A stretch of 64,000 nucleotides of DNA from Trachythela sp. YZ-2020 (Eukaryota > Cnidaria > Anthozoa > Malacalcyonacea > Clavulariidae). Under the pieces are notes generated by a model. That model searched no databases and was not told the origin of the DNA. It worked only from the letters and a program-made list of their open reading frames with translations. The position numbers and the translations under genes were made by a program. The first letter of the stretch is position 1. Each line of letters starts with the position of its first letter. The DNA lies in the NCBI GenBank assembly GCA_016169945.1, contig JADLSH010000388.1, positions 372,001-436,000 of the forward strand. Direction: 5' to 3'. Shown one piece after another: positions 31,935 to 44,861 of this stretch.

Positions 31935-34900
31935 GACTTATCAGTGAACAGGTAAAACGATATAATGAGCTATTAGTAGAATTGTGTGCAGTTAATAAAT
32001 GGGATCTCATAGATAACAAAAACATTGACTATTCTCATCTAAACAACTACGGTTTACATTTGAACAGAAAAGGCACTGGAGCTCTCGCCAAAAATATTAA
32101 AAATTTCTTAAATAAAAGTTGACTAATAGAACCAGAATATAGCTCCGTAGAAAATGATGTGACTTCCAAAAATTAGTTATCACACATGAGCGAATTCGCT
32201 TATCCAAAGCTCAAAGGTTTTAAAATTGGGCAATTAAATATTACAAGCTTAGTTAAACATATTGAAGAACTTCGAATATTTATCCATGAACAACCCATTG
32301 ACATTTTATGCATTAATGAGACACGACTTGACAATTCCATTTCTAGTACCGAGGTTGAAATTTGCGGTTATGAAATAGTAAGAAAAGATCGAAATCGAAA
32401 TGGAGGAGGCGTTGCAATATACTTACGCAACAACATTCCATATGTTGATCGAAGTGATCTAATTCCCGAAAACGTTGAAGCATTATGTATTGAGATTAGA
32501 AAACCAAAAAGCAAACCAATGTTAGTTTCTACCTGGTACCGCCCACCAGATTCAAATATTGAATTACTTGAATGCTTTGAAATTTTTTTCAGAAAATTGA
32601 TGATGAAAGTAAGGAAATCATTATATCCGGTGATTTTAATTGCGATCTGTTAAAAAAGGATTGTGTCAATCCTAGCATTAAAAAGATGAAAGACTTAATA
32701 GACATTTATCAACTTCAACAACATGTTGACAAACCAAGTAGGACAACTAATTATTCCCAAACTCTTATAGATCTCACTAAAATTGACGACAATAAAACAA
32801 TTGATTCTGGGGTCATTGAATTGGGGATAAGTGATCATAGCCGGGTTTATATTTGCAAATTAATAGAGACAAGACAATTCAGGCACTTCAATTCGACTGA
32901 TTTCCAAAACAATCTAGGAGAAGCATTTAGTAATTTCAATCCTCACACAGATCCCAACTTAGCATGGCATCAATGGAAAGAGATCAGTGGCGTAGCCAAG
33001 GGGGAGCGAGGGGGGGGGGGCGATATCCCCCCCAATGGTCTTCAAAACCGTTCTCATGAAAAGTTCAAATCCGGCGAGATATTGGTTGGGGGGGGGGTAA
33101 GGTGAGGTGAGCAACAAGTCAAATCCAATTAAAATCTCCCAAATCATAGACGGTAGATAGACATAAAATATCATAAAGATATTTTCACGTGTATTCTGCC
33201 CTGTTCTAATGTAATAATAACAGATTTGGTGATTTATGACCTTCCAATTACTTTTAAAAACTCGTATCAGAATGCGGGAAATGGCGTTTCCAAGCTCTAG
33301 AAATCCAAAATTCCCCGAGGGGCATGCCCCCGGACGCCCTCGGTGATTCATGGCTTTGCCACTCACTACTCGCCCCCCCAAACTTTCGACCCTGGCTACG
33401 CCACTGAAAGAGATATTTCTTCAAATCGCTGATAAACATGCACCTCTGCGATTAAGAAAAGTAAAGAGCGAATATACGCCATGGCTAACTAACGAAATTA
33501 AAAACATGAGTTACAGTATCACAGGGACTATTTAAAAAGGAAAGCAGTCAGCCATAATTCTACAGCGTATCACAAAGCATACAAAAAATGTAGAAATGAA
33601 GTAAACCGTCGTATTAAAGACGCTAAAACAAATTACTACAAAACAAGTTTGGAGAGTAGTACTAATAGTAAGGATAGCTGGAAAATCATAAATGGATTAC
33701 TGAATAAGAAATCAAAGACCACTTCAATAAATGAGCTTATAATTAACCACAATAAGATAACAGGTGATAAAAATATTGCATTTTTCTGTAAGATAGGACC
33801 ACAACTTGCAGAAAATATACCACCATCAGATCTCGACCCCTTACATTATGTGATTCCTGGAACAAATGTTTTCGAATTTAAAAATATTTCTAGGGCAGAA
33901 TTGGCCTTGATAAGATTTCTAGTAAACTACTTAAAGCAGCAGGGAACTCCATAATTGAATCACTCACGTACTTATTTAATCTTGTTTTGAACACTGGTAT
34001 CTTTCCAGATGACATGAAACTTGCGAAAGTTACCCCAATCTACAAGTCTTGAGAAAAGACCGACTGTGGTAATTACAGACCTATTTCCATAATATCAGTT
34101 GCCGCTAAAATTTTGGAGAAAATTATTTATAATCAAATATTCGACTTTCTAAAACAAAATTCAATTTTAGCGAACCAACAATAAGGCTTTCGTCCTCTCC
34201 ACTCAACCGAAACTACACTTCTACATTCTGCTAACCAATGTCTTGTTAATATGGACAAAGATCTGATTAATGGCTTTTTATTTCTAGACCTCAAAAAAAG
34301 CTTTCGACACTGTTGATCATAAAATTCTAATCTCAAAGCTAGAACAATACGGAATAAGAGGAACTGCTTTACACTTATTTCAATCCTATCTTTCTGAAAG
34401 AAAACAAATATGTAAACTTCAAAATCCCAGGGATCAAACCTTGGTCTATTACTTTTTCTATTATACATTAATGACCTCCCTAACTGCCTAGAAGAAACAC
34501 AAGCCTCTATGTTTGCGGACGATACAAACTTGTCTTGTCAAGGTAAATCGTCCACAGAAATCGAAAACAAAATTAATACTGACTTAGACAACGTACGTAA
34601 ATGGCTAAATTGCAAACAAATTAATATTGAATCAGGAAAAAACTGAATGCATGTTGGTAGGCTCTAGACAGAGATTACAACAATCTCCAAGTAATCCTCA
34701 AATAGTTATTGGCAACCATATTATACAGCAGGTTCCAAGTAAGAAAGTTCTTGGGGTCATTATTGACGAACAGTTAAAGTGGAAGGAACATAACGATGCA
34801 CAATGCAAGAAAATTTTACATTCAATTGCTCTCTTGAGAAGAGCAAAGCAATTTGTAAGTCAAGATACACTTCTAAACATGTTTAATGCACTTGTTCTAC

Positions 34901-35565
34901 CTCATTTCACATACTGTTCGAATGTATGGAATGATTGCAGTTGTGCACATATCGAAAAACTATATAAATTGCAAAAGCGAGCCGCTCGAGTGATAACGGG
35001 TTCAAGTTATGAAATATGATCAACCGAGATATTTGAAAAATTAGGATGGGAAAGGTTGAAATTATTCTTAAAAAACGTGAACATATGACATTCAAGGCAT
35101 TACGGGGTGAAACGCCTAATTACCTGTCAGACTTGTTTGTCGCCAGTCATAATGATACGTATCAATTAAGAAGTAATGACCGAAAATTTTATTTGAAAAA
35201 ACCAAACACAAACTTTTTGAAAAATAGCTTTTCATACCGCGGAGCTGTATCCTGCAATAGCCTGCCAGCTGAAATTGTCGATGTATACGATCAACTTTCC
35301 TTGTCTTCTTTTAAGACTTTAATAAATCATCAATACAAGGACTTGGAGGGAAACACATCGACAACTTAATCAAATTCTTTTTTGTGATAAAATTGTTGCA
35401 AATAGTTGAAATATTGTATATAGTTAGAACCCAATAGTGACTTTAATATACTAAGTGTTTGTATTCTTAATTAATGTATGTATTGATAAACGGCCCCTTG
35501 AAAATCAGTTTTTCATTTACCGCTGAAGAGCTACGTTTCCAAATAATTTAAAATAAATAAACAAA
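31935..35565 (+). mobile_element. CR1/L2-like LINE with ORF1 esterase end, endonuclease and RT, decayed
   Basis: Positions 31952-32122 encode the end of an SGNH-esterase-like ORF1 (IDNKNIDYSHLN, GLHLNRKG, with the D and H pair). From ATG at 32186, ORF2 gives the endonuclease (IGQLNITSLVKHIEELRIF, INETRLD, RNRNGGGVAIYLRNN, then ISGDFNCDL after a frame change, then GISDHSRVYI). A hAT MITE interrupts at 32985-33406. The linker resumes (LRKVKSEYTPWL, RIKDAKTNYY), then RT motifs NYRPISIIS, LLFLLYINDLP and FADDTNLS (near 34515), and a C-terminal domain to 35369 (MTFKALRGETPNYLSDLF). Stops and frame changes are frequent. The 5' end is truncated near 31935. The 3' end is an A-rich stretch with AATAAATAAA near 35560. 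Confidence 0.8.
32985..33406. mobile_element. hAT MITE inserted in a LINE
   Basis: A 422-bp element with ends CAGTGGCGTAGCCAAGG and CCTGGCTACGCCACTG and a perfect 8-base target duplication AAAGAGAT (32977-32984, 33407-33414). It is G/C-homopolymer rich and has no coding capacity. Removing it restores the LINE frame (WHQWKEI continuing to FLQIADKHAPL). Confidence 0.92.
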
Positions 35566-36119
35566 GCAGCGCATAATTCTCTACGCGGCATGTAAGAGCT
35601 TGGTTTGGGAGGATTAGTAGCTAGACGAGTTCTCAGTCTTTCCATCATTTGTTCGATATCACTCCCACTATCTGCGTGTTGTACCCAGAAACATTGCGGG
35701 CTTTCTACTTCTGTGATTACAACCCGATATAAATGTTGGTCTTCTTATAAACATTCTTTAAACAGGCCAAAAATACTATTAAAACAAACCCTAAACTGTT
35801 CTACCTAGAGGTCCAGTAAGGCTCATCCTCGAGTGTTGCTACATGCAGGAAGAAACCTAAATTAAACAAAATATATCTGTACTGGACACTTATATACACC
35901 CACTTAGGCACACTGAGACCCTCTTTCCCCCAGTTAGACTCGCTTACACCGACTTAGGCTCACTTAGACTCGCTTATACATCGGCTTTGACTCACTTAGG
36001 CACACTTAGACCAAGTTAGGTACACTTTCACTCACTTAGACCCTAAATGGGTGTAAGTGACTCTAAATGTGGCTGAAGAAAATTAGGATATAGACTCAAA
36101 TTCGAGAAGCTATACATCA
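35566..36119. repeat. Degenerate CACTTAGAC tandem repeat and flanks
   Basis: From about 35895 to 36065 the motif ACTTAGGCACACTTAGAC and variants (ACTTAGACTCGCTTA) repeat irregularly. The rest has no recognisable feature. Confidence 0.55.
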
Positions 36120-36613
36120 CTTCCTAACGATGAATTTATTTCCTTTCCCACATTAACAAATGTTGGCGGTGTTGGGTTTTACATAAGAATCAAGTTGAAT
36201 TTTTTATAAGTGACCTCACTTTAGGTTGCGTTGAAGCTGATCATTCGATAATTGGATCACTTTAATTGACAATATATTTTTTAACTTTGCTAAACATCGC
36301 ATAATTGGTGGAAATATTACTTATGATATCGCAGATCACCTACCAAATTTCCTATTAGTTACAATAAATTACCTAAGTTTCCAAAGAAATATAACCTATT
36401 TAAACGCAATAAATTTTAATGAATCCAATTTTCTCTCTGATTTCTAAGCTTTATCCTGGGAAGGTATTCTGGACAATTTCTCTGATGAGAATGACATGTT
36501 CCACTCATTTTATTTCAGTATATCTAAGAATGTTGACAAACACGTTCCATTAAAACGTTTTTTCAAAAAAGGAAATAAAATTTAAAGACAACCCATGGAC
36601 TACCACAGCAATA
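36120..36613 (+). mobile_element. LINE endonuclease-end fragment
   Basis: Broken plus-strand translation with TNVGGVGFYI, IGGNITYDIADHLPNFLL, FNESNFLSDF, LSWEGILDNFSDENDMF and VDKHVPLKRFFKKGNK matches the end of a LINE endonuclease and the following linker. It ends at the MITE at 36614. Two or more stops. Confidence 0.6.
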
Positions 36614-36760
36614 CACCCTTTCGATAATTACATCACAAATCCCTTCTTAGCCCAGGAGCCTCGTTCTCATGAATTGTGAGCCAATAGCCTTTCGTCTTGA
36701 TTCATGAGAGCGAGGCTTCCAGGCCAAGGAGGTACTCGTGACGTAATTATCGAAAAGGTG
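36614..36760. mobile_element. Foldback MITE, TA flanks
   Basis: A 147-bp palindrome with ends CACCCTTTCGATAATTAC and GTAATTATCGAAAAGGTG, with TA on both sides (36612-36613, 36761-36762). It cuts the LINE fragment to its left. Confidence 0.8.
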
Positions 36761-36821
36761 TATTAGATTGGTATATTGTATTTGATTGGTATATCAATTT
36801 TGAACTTCATACATGTTTTAT

Positions 36822-38363
36822 TTACTTATTTATTTATTTATTTATTTATTTATTAAGCTTTGCCAAATATACACGTATAGTTACATCTTATATTACATAA
36901 TGATTTACACAAACAATACACACCAAACTCAAATGGCAGGGTATACGCTACAGCTTTCGCCAATTACAGCGGCCCTTTAGTCTTTACATTTACAACACAA
37001 ACATACAATATTCAATTAAAAACAACATGACTTGGACGAAGACAAGGTACGAGACTTATTACACGACAGACATATTGACTTCCATGTTCGTGGATTCTCG
37101 GAATCATAAACGTTTGCTAAAGCTGAACTATAATACTTGTAAAGTACGTTTTTAAATGCATTGAAAGTGGCGTCTTTGTTCGTCAAGTTTTTTGGTAATA
37201 TATTCCACACTCTCGTTGATCTTGTCAGAAAGGATTTCTGGAATATCACAGTCTTGCATTTTGTTGTTGTAAGCAGCAGGCAGTCAGGATCGGCTGATCT
37301 TGTAATCCTCTCCCGGTTCTGTTGTGTTGGCAGTAACTCTGCGTTGATGTCTATCAACCCATGAATACATTTGAACAGGAAAATCAAATCGAGAAATTCA
37401 TGCCAATAGCACAGAGGAATGATATCTAACGCCACGAGTCTCTCGCTGTAACTGATGTCGCAGAAAAAGGGCAGATCTAAGATGAACTTACTTGCGCGTC
37501 TTTGGACTCTTTCTGTTCGTTTGATCAAGTTAACTAATTGTGGAGCCCAGACTTGAGAACTGTAGCATAGTTGGGAACGGACTAGAGTCAAATACAGAGT
37601 GCGACGGACTGAGACAGATTTTATGTCCAGTGTTGATCTTCTTATATATCCTAGCATTCTGGTGGCTTGTGCGCATTGAGACTCGACATGTTTAGACCAG
37701 GTCAGATTTGATGAAGTCCACACTCCCAGAACACGCTCGTAGTCGGTACTTTCCAAGACAGTATCGTGTAGCTTATACGGGTATTCAATTTCGTTGTGCT
37801 TCCTGCTTATTGTTAAAACCTTGCATTTATCAGCGTTGAGTTCTAGTTTGGCGTTGTTGGAGCACAGTTCAAAGTTTGCGAGATCTTCTTGTAGTAATGA
37901 TGCGTCAGATATTGAACTTATAGTTCTAAAGATTTTTGTATCGTCGGCAAAGGTTGCAATTTTTTAATTATGAACTGCTTGCGATAGATGATTTTCGTAC
38001 AACAGAAATAACAGTGGACCAAGAATAGAGCTTTGTGGTACTCCTGATGTAACTTTTAACGGTCTTGACGTCGCTCCAAGAACCGTTGTCTGTTGGTAAC
38101 GATCACTTAGATATGAAGAAAACCAATTCAGAATGTTCCCTCTAAACCCAAATTCGCGAAGTCGATTTAGTAGCTGAGCGTGACTTACTTTATCGAACGC
38201 TTGCGACATGTCCAAATACAGTACATCTATTTGCTCACCGTTGTCCAATTTACGACCTATTTGTTCAAATACCTCAACAAGTTGTGTAACGCATGATTTT
38301 CCTGGCACAAATCCATGTTGACAAGCGTTCAGTTGTTGGAACACATGATAACATGGTAACATG
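36822..38363 (-). mobile_element. LINE 3' half, nearly intact frame
   Basis: Minus-strand RT from 38362: QLNACQHGFVPGKSC, YLDMSQAFDKVSHAQLL, TTVLGATSRPL, SGVPQSSILGPLLFLLYENH. A single in-frame TAA near 37966 is followed directly by IATFADDTKIF, and the same frame continues through RVLGVWTSSNLTWSKHV to a stop at 37016 (SCNKSRTLSSSKSCCF). The 3' tail is an (AAATAAAT)n stretch at 36830-36855. The element is 5'-truncated near 38363. Only one stop in about 1.35 kb makes this one of the youngest LINE copies here. Confidence 0.8.
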
Positions 38364-38449
38364 TAACTCTGTTATGTATTTGTTTTGGTTGTATTTATTC
38401 CAATAAATATTTTATAACATCGATATATTTTGGTGTCATATAAAACAAA

Positions 38450-38602
38450 TAATGAATGTTTTCATTCGTGCAATGGCAAAAATATTTTCATTCGGTGAAA
38501 GATGGAATTTCCCATTGGATAATTGGATCATGGAATGGAAAATTCCATCTTTCACCTCATGAAAATATTTTTACCATTGCACTCATAAACATTCATTATT
38601 TG
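38450..38602. mobile_element. Foldback MITE
   Basis: Palindromic arms GAATGTTTTCATTCGTGCAA and TTGCACTCATAAACATTC, continuing inwards through AAAATATTTTCATTCGGTGA and AAAGATGGAATTTCC. No coding capacity. Confidence 0.75.
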
Positions 38603-38934
38603 TATACTGTGTTTGTTAAGAAGTACAGTCGAGCTTCTCAACAATAATACAAAGAGACCAACAGAAGAACATGAAATCTGTCCAGGAAATACGGATTGTC
38701 TATGAGATTGATTTGTAATTCGATTTCTTTGACACTTTGTACTTCGATCTTGTAACCACAAAAAGTATAATTTTTACTGTATATAACGAATTCTAGGGTA
38801 AAGCATGCAGAGAATTTGCAACCAGACAATTTATCAAAATGAAGTAACCATTGAAGATCTAAAATATAGTCCTTTTGCAAACATACACCGACTGACCATT
38901 AGCGTAAGTTTTCATTTTCCTTGGCTCAAAAATG

Positions 38935-39285
38935 CTTAATTGTCTTTTCACTGAAATGGCACTAAAAAGCGACTCCTATAAAAAACTATTTGACACTGAT
39001 TACCTGTTAATTATTAACAACAAAAGAAAGCTGTTGAAAAACTCTATCATATACCTCGAATACTTCTTAAATCAACAAGAATCTGGAATGCTCTACCAAG
39101 ACCTATCACTAATAAATTAAACACTCTGGCTACATTTAAGAATCTGTTACCGAACTACTAACATTCTGCTCTCCAAATTAAGTATGATATTGAAGATCCT
39201 AGGACTTGGAAAACAATTTTCCTTAAATGCAATCAGGCTCGAGACTTGTCCAAATCTCTTGCATGCTGTTTTTAGATGTATAATC
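38935..39285 (+). mobile_element. LINE C-terminal fragment
   Basis: Broken plus-strand frames encode NKLNTLATFKNLLPNY and YDIEDPRTWKTIFLKCNQA, then CCF and a stop. This matches the end of the LINE family at 36.8-38.4 kb (NPRTWKSICLSCNKS) but is more diverged. Confidence 0.6.
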
Positions 39286-41080
39286 ATAACTGTAGTGTCC
39301 AAAGTTTTAAGTTTATATATATATGTAGTTTGGGATCACAGTAATTGGCGAAAGCTGTTGCGATTACCTGGTCACAATTTTGTAAAGTAACGTAATTGTG
39401 TATATTGACGTTATTTGTATGTAATGTGCTTATGTTGAAGATGTAACAAAGCTTATAAAATTTAAAAATAATTAAAAAAAATTAAAATTAAATTACAATA
39501 AATAAGATCACTTTTGCCACGTTTCTCAAATTTTACATTTACAATTCAATTCACTACTGACAGTTTTTCATTCTATTTTTATATCTGTTACTAGACTTTC
39601 GACATCTTCGTATTTTACAATTGCAAATGTTCCCATTTGCCAAGACTATTTGCTGTGATTTACTCACTAGTTTGCAATGAAAGTCAGAAAATAATGGTCT
39701 TACTATATTTAGGGTAAACTACAAAGGAAAAGGCCCTCGCACAGCCTTTATCCCAGTAGTCGTAATTCCTTAAAAAATGCCCTGTATCTATATGTCCAAT
39801 AGATTTATTGTTATAGGAAATGGTTTTAGCAATCGCCAGTGCCCAAAAGGTCCATATTTTCAAATCTATTCAAGCATGCACTTCTTTGGGGCTGGGTCAT
39901 ATCACAAATAAGATCAAAACCAGTAATTTGTTGTTGAGTCAAAGGTAGGGGGGGGGGGGTTGAGATGCCCACAATGTTTAACAATTGCACTTTTGTAGGA
40001 CAAATTTTGTAGAGACTCTACATTTCAAAATGTCCTGGGAATGCATGCCCCATACCCCCTAGTGCCCTCGTACCTTCAGCACTTGATATCCGTGCATTCT
40101 CGCTGGTGACAAGGGGCTTTTACGGCCTCTTTATGTTATGTCCTGGCCAGCCTGTTCATCGGACAAAACCAACCCACGCCTTTTTTAGACCCTAGTTACT
40201 TGAGGTACCTACCAAAATAGAAGCGTCCAGTTGTTTCTAAATCACAGGATGACAAAAATATATTATGTTGGGTTATCTGTGGATATCGGATTGATACCAC
40301 AGTGCGGTACATTCTGAGCAGGACTGTCCTATGTCCAAAATTTATACATCAAATAAAAATCTGTGAACACAGCCCGGACGTAATCAGTCTTGACATCGAC
40401 TCCAGATTACTGAATATTGAAACGTTATTGTTGCCATAGCAAAAGCAGTTACGATTCTTTTTTGTTCTCTTTTGTTATTGAACAAATAATAATTGTTGTA
40501 AAATTTGGATCAAAATCGGAGATCTTTCATTTTGTATTGACAAACTGTAGGGAGCCACCTTAAGTAATTGAAATTCAGCTAAATTTCATAGGAGCTCGTT
40601 TTGTTCAATAGGAATGGCCATACCTTATCATGTGACCTATTTCGACTATGCTACGAAATTCAAGATTTATATGCATTTGGTCTTGGGGCGTCAAGTTGAG
40701 CGAGCTAAACTCATTTTTAAAGCAAAATTTAACAAGAAATGTTGCATTTTCAACCTCAAAGGCAGCACTGAGGTATGTACTTTCTATTTTGTGTAAAATG
40801 TTTGTCTTTTAGCGAAACAAGTGCTTGAAACTACTTCTCGAAGTTGACGGCCGCAAGTCGCTTCGCTGTGATATCGTACATTTGTGACTTTTGTACGTCT
40901 TGTTAAGTCTTTGTACGTGCTTTGTTATGTTTAGTTTAAATTGGTAGATAAATGTTGTAATAAAGTGGTCAAGATGTTTTAGAGCTAAGTTTATGTTAAT
41001 ATTTGCCATTTTAGTACCTCGTGGCCGTAAGCTAAGTCAAGTACGGAGAATCCCCAAGCGAAACACCAGAACTCAATGAA
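39286..41080. other. No gene seen; degenerate repeat sequence
   Basis: Includes a G homopolymer near 39946-39959 and an isolated CTGTAGGGAGCCACCTTAAG at about 40547-40566 that looks like one end of a TIR element. Nothing coding is supported. Confidence 0.3.
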
Positions 41081-41545
41081 GGTATGTACCTATCATTTCT
41101 ATGTACAATATTCATTATTTCAGCAACTGAGGATTTCTTAAAAGAGGCCCCGAGTACTGTAGAGAAATGTTTTTATATTATAAAGTATTTAGTGTGTTTT
41201 GGAGCTAAAATTGTTTTAAAATTTGTCGTTTTAATGAAAGCAAAAAATGTTGAGTTCTCCACTCCGGTAAGAGACAGGAAAAAACCCAAGTACAACCAAA
41301 GTTTGACTGAGATCGAACATGGATTGTTTACGACCACTATCATTAGTGTGTGTGGTGGGTGTGGAAGATATAACGCAACACTTCCCTTCTACTCTAGCTG
41401 ACGTGATTGCTGCCAAGAGACATTCAGTCAAGAAGAATGCTGTGGACTGTTGTGAGATGGCTTTGTAGAAGGATCGCACTTCAGGAATCAGTGCTTCAGA
41501 TATTGGACTGTATCAGAGAACAACTGCTCCAATATTAAAGTAATT
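41081..41545 (+). pseudogene. Unclassified coding relic with EIEHG motif
   Basis: An open stretch contains FSTPVRDRKKPKYNQSLTEI followed by EHGLFTTTI. A frame change then gives TLADVIAAKRHSVKKNAVDC. The EIEHGxFT motif resembles the C-terminal part of reverse-transcriptase-associated reading frames I have seen in cnidarian repeats, but no RT motif is present. Assignment is weak. Confidence 0.25.
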
Positions 41546-43060
41546 ATATTTAAAACTTTATTTTTTTTTATAAACTTTACAACTAGACAGGGGAGCACGA
41601 GTGAAAGCGGTAAGTGCACTGCCACTTATGGGTGAGTGAGGCTCGTTATTTAAGGTATTTACTTGGGCTATATTAAGTATATATAGGTGGTGTGCAACCA
41701 AGCTCGAGGGATTTGAAAAACATAGAGATTTTTGCCATGTTGGATGAAATTTGAATTGAAAGCAACCAAAATCCTCTGCCAAATTCATCCAACATAGCGC
41801 CAATGAAGTAACGTACAAACCAAAAATAGTTTGGTTGGTTCTCTCCTGTGCTTCGAGACTTCCGTCCTCCAGTTTTCCACTCCTCCCAAAAACTAACCCT
41901 AAGTGTTAGCTGTAAAGTATTGGTGGTTTTCACGTCTGCCCTTGCTGGTGGAAAAATATATATTAATAAATTATTTGCTCAGATAAACATCGCAACTTTG
42001 AAGTTGTCCACCAGCATGGTCGCTTTGACGTCACATGAAAACCATCAATATGTATCATGTATGCATGGAGAACAGTGGGATTTTCAAAACAATGAAAAGA
42101 CAATGGAGCAAATTAAATATGCCTGCAAATTAAAGTGTCCCGCAAAGGACCTATTGGGCGACCACACCCTAATTAATTAAATAATTTGATTTGTTATTAA
42201 TACCTCTTTTTAAAAATATTTTTAGGTTGAACAGATCAAAATGAAAATATATGCTAATACGCCTAATATTATGCATACAAATATAGTAAATATTATGTAA
42301 GTAAATTTATAAGTACTTATACCTTTCTTGTACTGTTCTTAATTTCGTGCGGTATTAGAATTCGCGAAGACCACAGGTGAGTGCGGGCAGTGCGTAGAAT
42401 GAAAAGTTTGCTGCCGTAACATGTGCGAAAAATCCGTGTATAAACGTTTGCCATCGTGACACAAAATGACTGATAGCTAGACAGAAAATGTCCAGCTAAC
42501 CTTTCTCTTAGGATTTTTCGAACTCAGGGGAGAAACACTTTTTTATACCGTTAAAGAACCCATTAATTTAGCAAACAAAATATCGTCTAAGTGCAGTTTT
42601 CTAATTTTGTTCCATTTCAAGTTGCGCGTTTCAAGTTGCCATAAGTATTCCTTACCGATATACTTGCTTGATTTGTTATTAATGTTTTACTTATTTTTTG
42701 TTTGAATGGGTCAAAATGAAAATGTGTGTCGCTGGCAAAACCAATATACCCCACACTGCGTTAGGCAGTCAAGTACTTATGATATTACCTATATAATTTT
42801 TATTTTCATATATTTTCATATATATTACGACCCAAGAATATTAATCTTGAAGGAGTTGAGAGAACTGACCCACTCAACTTGTATGCCTTTTGATCATAAT
42901 TAGACTCCGTTTACATGTTACCATATACCATTATAAGAATTATATTGATTTTTGATCAGTCTTGGCATTATGGTGCACTGCGTACCATTTTTTCATACTT
43001 ACAAAGCAATTATACTCAGGAGCCATGATCAAATAGTTGAACTCTATAATTTCTGTTTCA
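41546..43060. other. No gene seen
   Basis: AT-rich; open stretches here (for example 41848-42180) lack recognisable motifs, and their composition does not differ from the flanks. Confidence 0.3.
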
Positions 43061-43505
43061 ATCTCGAAACTTAACTTTTTTCGAGCAAAGGTTAACGCTA
43101 ACCCTATTACTTTTTGGCCACTTTTTCAAAACTTAAAAACTGGCCGAAAATAACCAAAAAGTAAAGCTGGCTCCTTAACTTTTCTCGAGCAAAGGTTAAC
43201 GGTAACCCCTTCATTTTTGGCCACATTTTGAAAATCTCAAAAAGCTAGTGGCTGAAAATGGCCAAAAAGTGAAAGCTAATCCATTAACTTTTTTTCGACC
43301 AAAAGTTTAGGCTAACCGCTTTACTTTTTGGCCACTTTTACAAAAACTCAAAAAGCGGCTGAAAATGGTAAAAAGTAAAGTTGACTCCTTAACTTTTTTC
43401 GAGCAAAGGTTAAGGTTAACCCGTTTATTTTTGGCCATTTTTGGCCACATTTTCAAAATCTCAAAAAGTGGCCAAAAATGGCCAAAACGTAACAGCTAAT
43501 CTCCC
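43061..43505. repeat. Degenerate satellite, block 1
   Basis: Units of roughly 100 bp contain CTTAACTTTTTTCGAGCAAA, GGTTAAGGCTAACCC and the palindrome pair TTTTTGGCCA...TGGCCAAAAAGT around CAAAAACTCAAAAAGTGG. Three to four units. Blocks with the same motifs lie at 46945, 48587, 50285 and 52867. Confidence 0.8.
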
Positions 43506-43925
43506 AACCTCGTTCCCAGGGCATTTCCCTTTTTTGTGAAGAACATTGTTTATTCCAATTTATTCAATTTTGGATATTTTGATGCCAGGAGTGAACGTTC
43601 TCGAATGGTCAAGATATATACGAATATCAATACGATTTGTACTTTTTTGTCAAAGGTAGGCATTGTTTTTTGCAAAATAAACTGTGATAAAACATGCATT
43701 GTGCACTAGTAATACACCGTGGAAATATTTCGGGGGAAATACGTCTTGTGTTGCGTAGATTATGTTTAATATTTATATAACGTATAAAGGCACCCCTTGG
43801 CCCTCGTTTATGTTTATTAGTTTACACAAATATTTGTCTATATTTAATAGAGTGGTGAATTTATAAATCACACATATAAATTTCATACCTGCCTTGCTAT
43901 GACATTAATGAAACATTTATGCATC
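43506..43925. other. No feature seen
   Basis: AT-rich spacer between the satellite and the TIR element. Confidence 0.3.
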
Positions 43926-44861
43926 AGTCAATTCCAGCTGCGAGCTAACCCCCGAGCATTGGTAAATTTTTAATTTTTTCGTGCAAATACCCGGGGGTAG
44001 GGCAAAAAAGAAGGAACAATGCCCTACCCCGGGAACAAAAGAGTAAAACAAATGTCCCACCCCCGGGCTGACAAATCAGTCAAGATTTTATGATGGAAAC
44101 GTTAAATATGCTTCGACATTGTACTAAATCACATGCCTTTTACCTTTTTTGATAAAAGAAAGAAAACCATCGTGTTCAGATGAAAACATCGATGAAAGGC
44201 TATGGCACCCTTGCTACTCGCTATCTACCGTTTATTTTAGATACTAGGTCTTTACTGAATATTTTTTTTTGAATTGAATTGAATTTATTAAAACTTGAAT
44301 GGCAGTTTACAAAAAGAAACTGAAAAACTCAAGTAACAAGATAACATTAAACACAAAATTTGGAATAAAATATATAAAAGTATATGTACAATATAACAAA
44401 TATAGAAAAGTTCATGCATTATTGTGTTAAGTTATAATAATGTGAGTCATGGAACGAAGAATTCTCAAACACTCTAACTTTTACTTTTGAAAACCAATGG
44501 TAATATAAAACTAACTTTTATACACATATTATAAAAGACAGGAATGCATCAAAGGTTAATGCCATTTCTATAGTTAGAGAGCTTAAGCAAGTACGTTGCG
44601 TTACACAATAAAACTTATTCCCTGGAATTCTTATCAAAACGCTGTTGCCGCCTACATGGAAAGCTACACAGAGGATACTCCAAAACTCGTGGCCGCCGTC
44701 TTTTCTCCGTTAAGGACAAATGCCCGGGGGTCATTACCCGATGTTGACAAATGCCCGGCCCCCGGGTGAACGCGCGGCTGCAAATGCCCGTGCCTGGGGA
44801 CAAGTCAGCTTGCAAATGCCCCGCACTGTCCCGGGGGGGATAGTCGCAGCTGGAATTGACT
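43926..44861. mobile_element. TIR element with CAGTCAATTCCAGCTGCGA ends
   Basis: Ends CAGTCAATTCCAGCTGCGA and TCGCAGCTGGAATTGACTG are perfect inverted repeats of 19 bases. Subterminal repeats of the AAATGCCCGGGG type occur on both sides. Flanks ATGCAT and ACGCAT may be a diverged target duplication. A LINE 3'-tail insertion lies inside at 44268-44600. Class unknown (hAT-like start CAG). Confidence 0.75.
44268..44600 (-). mobile_element. LINE 3' tail fragment with (AATTC)n end
   Basis: On the minus strand the fragment ends CATTCAAGTTTTAATAAATT followed by AATTC repeats, a common LINE 3' terminus. No coding part is retained. The left boundary near 44600 is approximate. Confidence 0.5.

Noticed and set aside
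33000..33100. Homopolymer G runs as a regulatory G-quadruplex
   Set aside because: They belong to the hAT MITE, which is G/C-homopolymer rich as a family trait; no regulatory context.
21917..40566. Solitary ends CTTAAGG(T/A)GGCTCCCTACAG at about 21917 and 40547 as one giant transposon
   Set aside because: They are in inverted orientation 18.6 kb apart with the receptor 3' end and many other elements between; more likely two unrelated solo ends of one MITE family.
41673..42180. Open frames of 86-110 codons
   Set aside because: No conserved motif and no splice context; overlapping frames on both strands.
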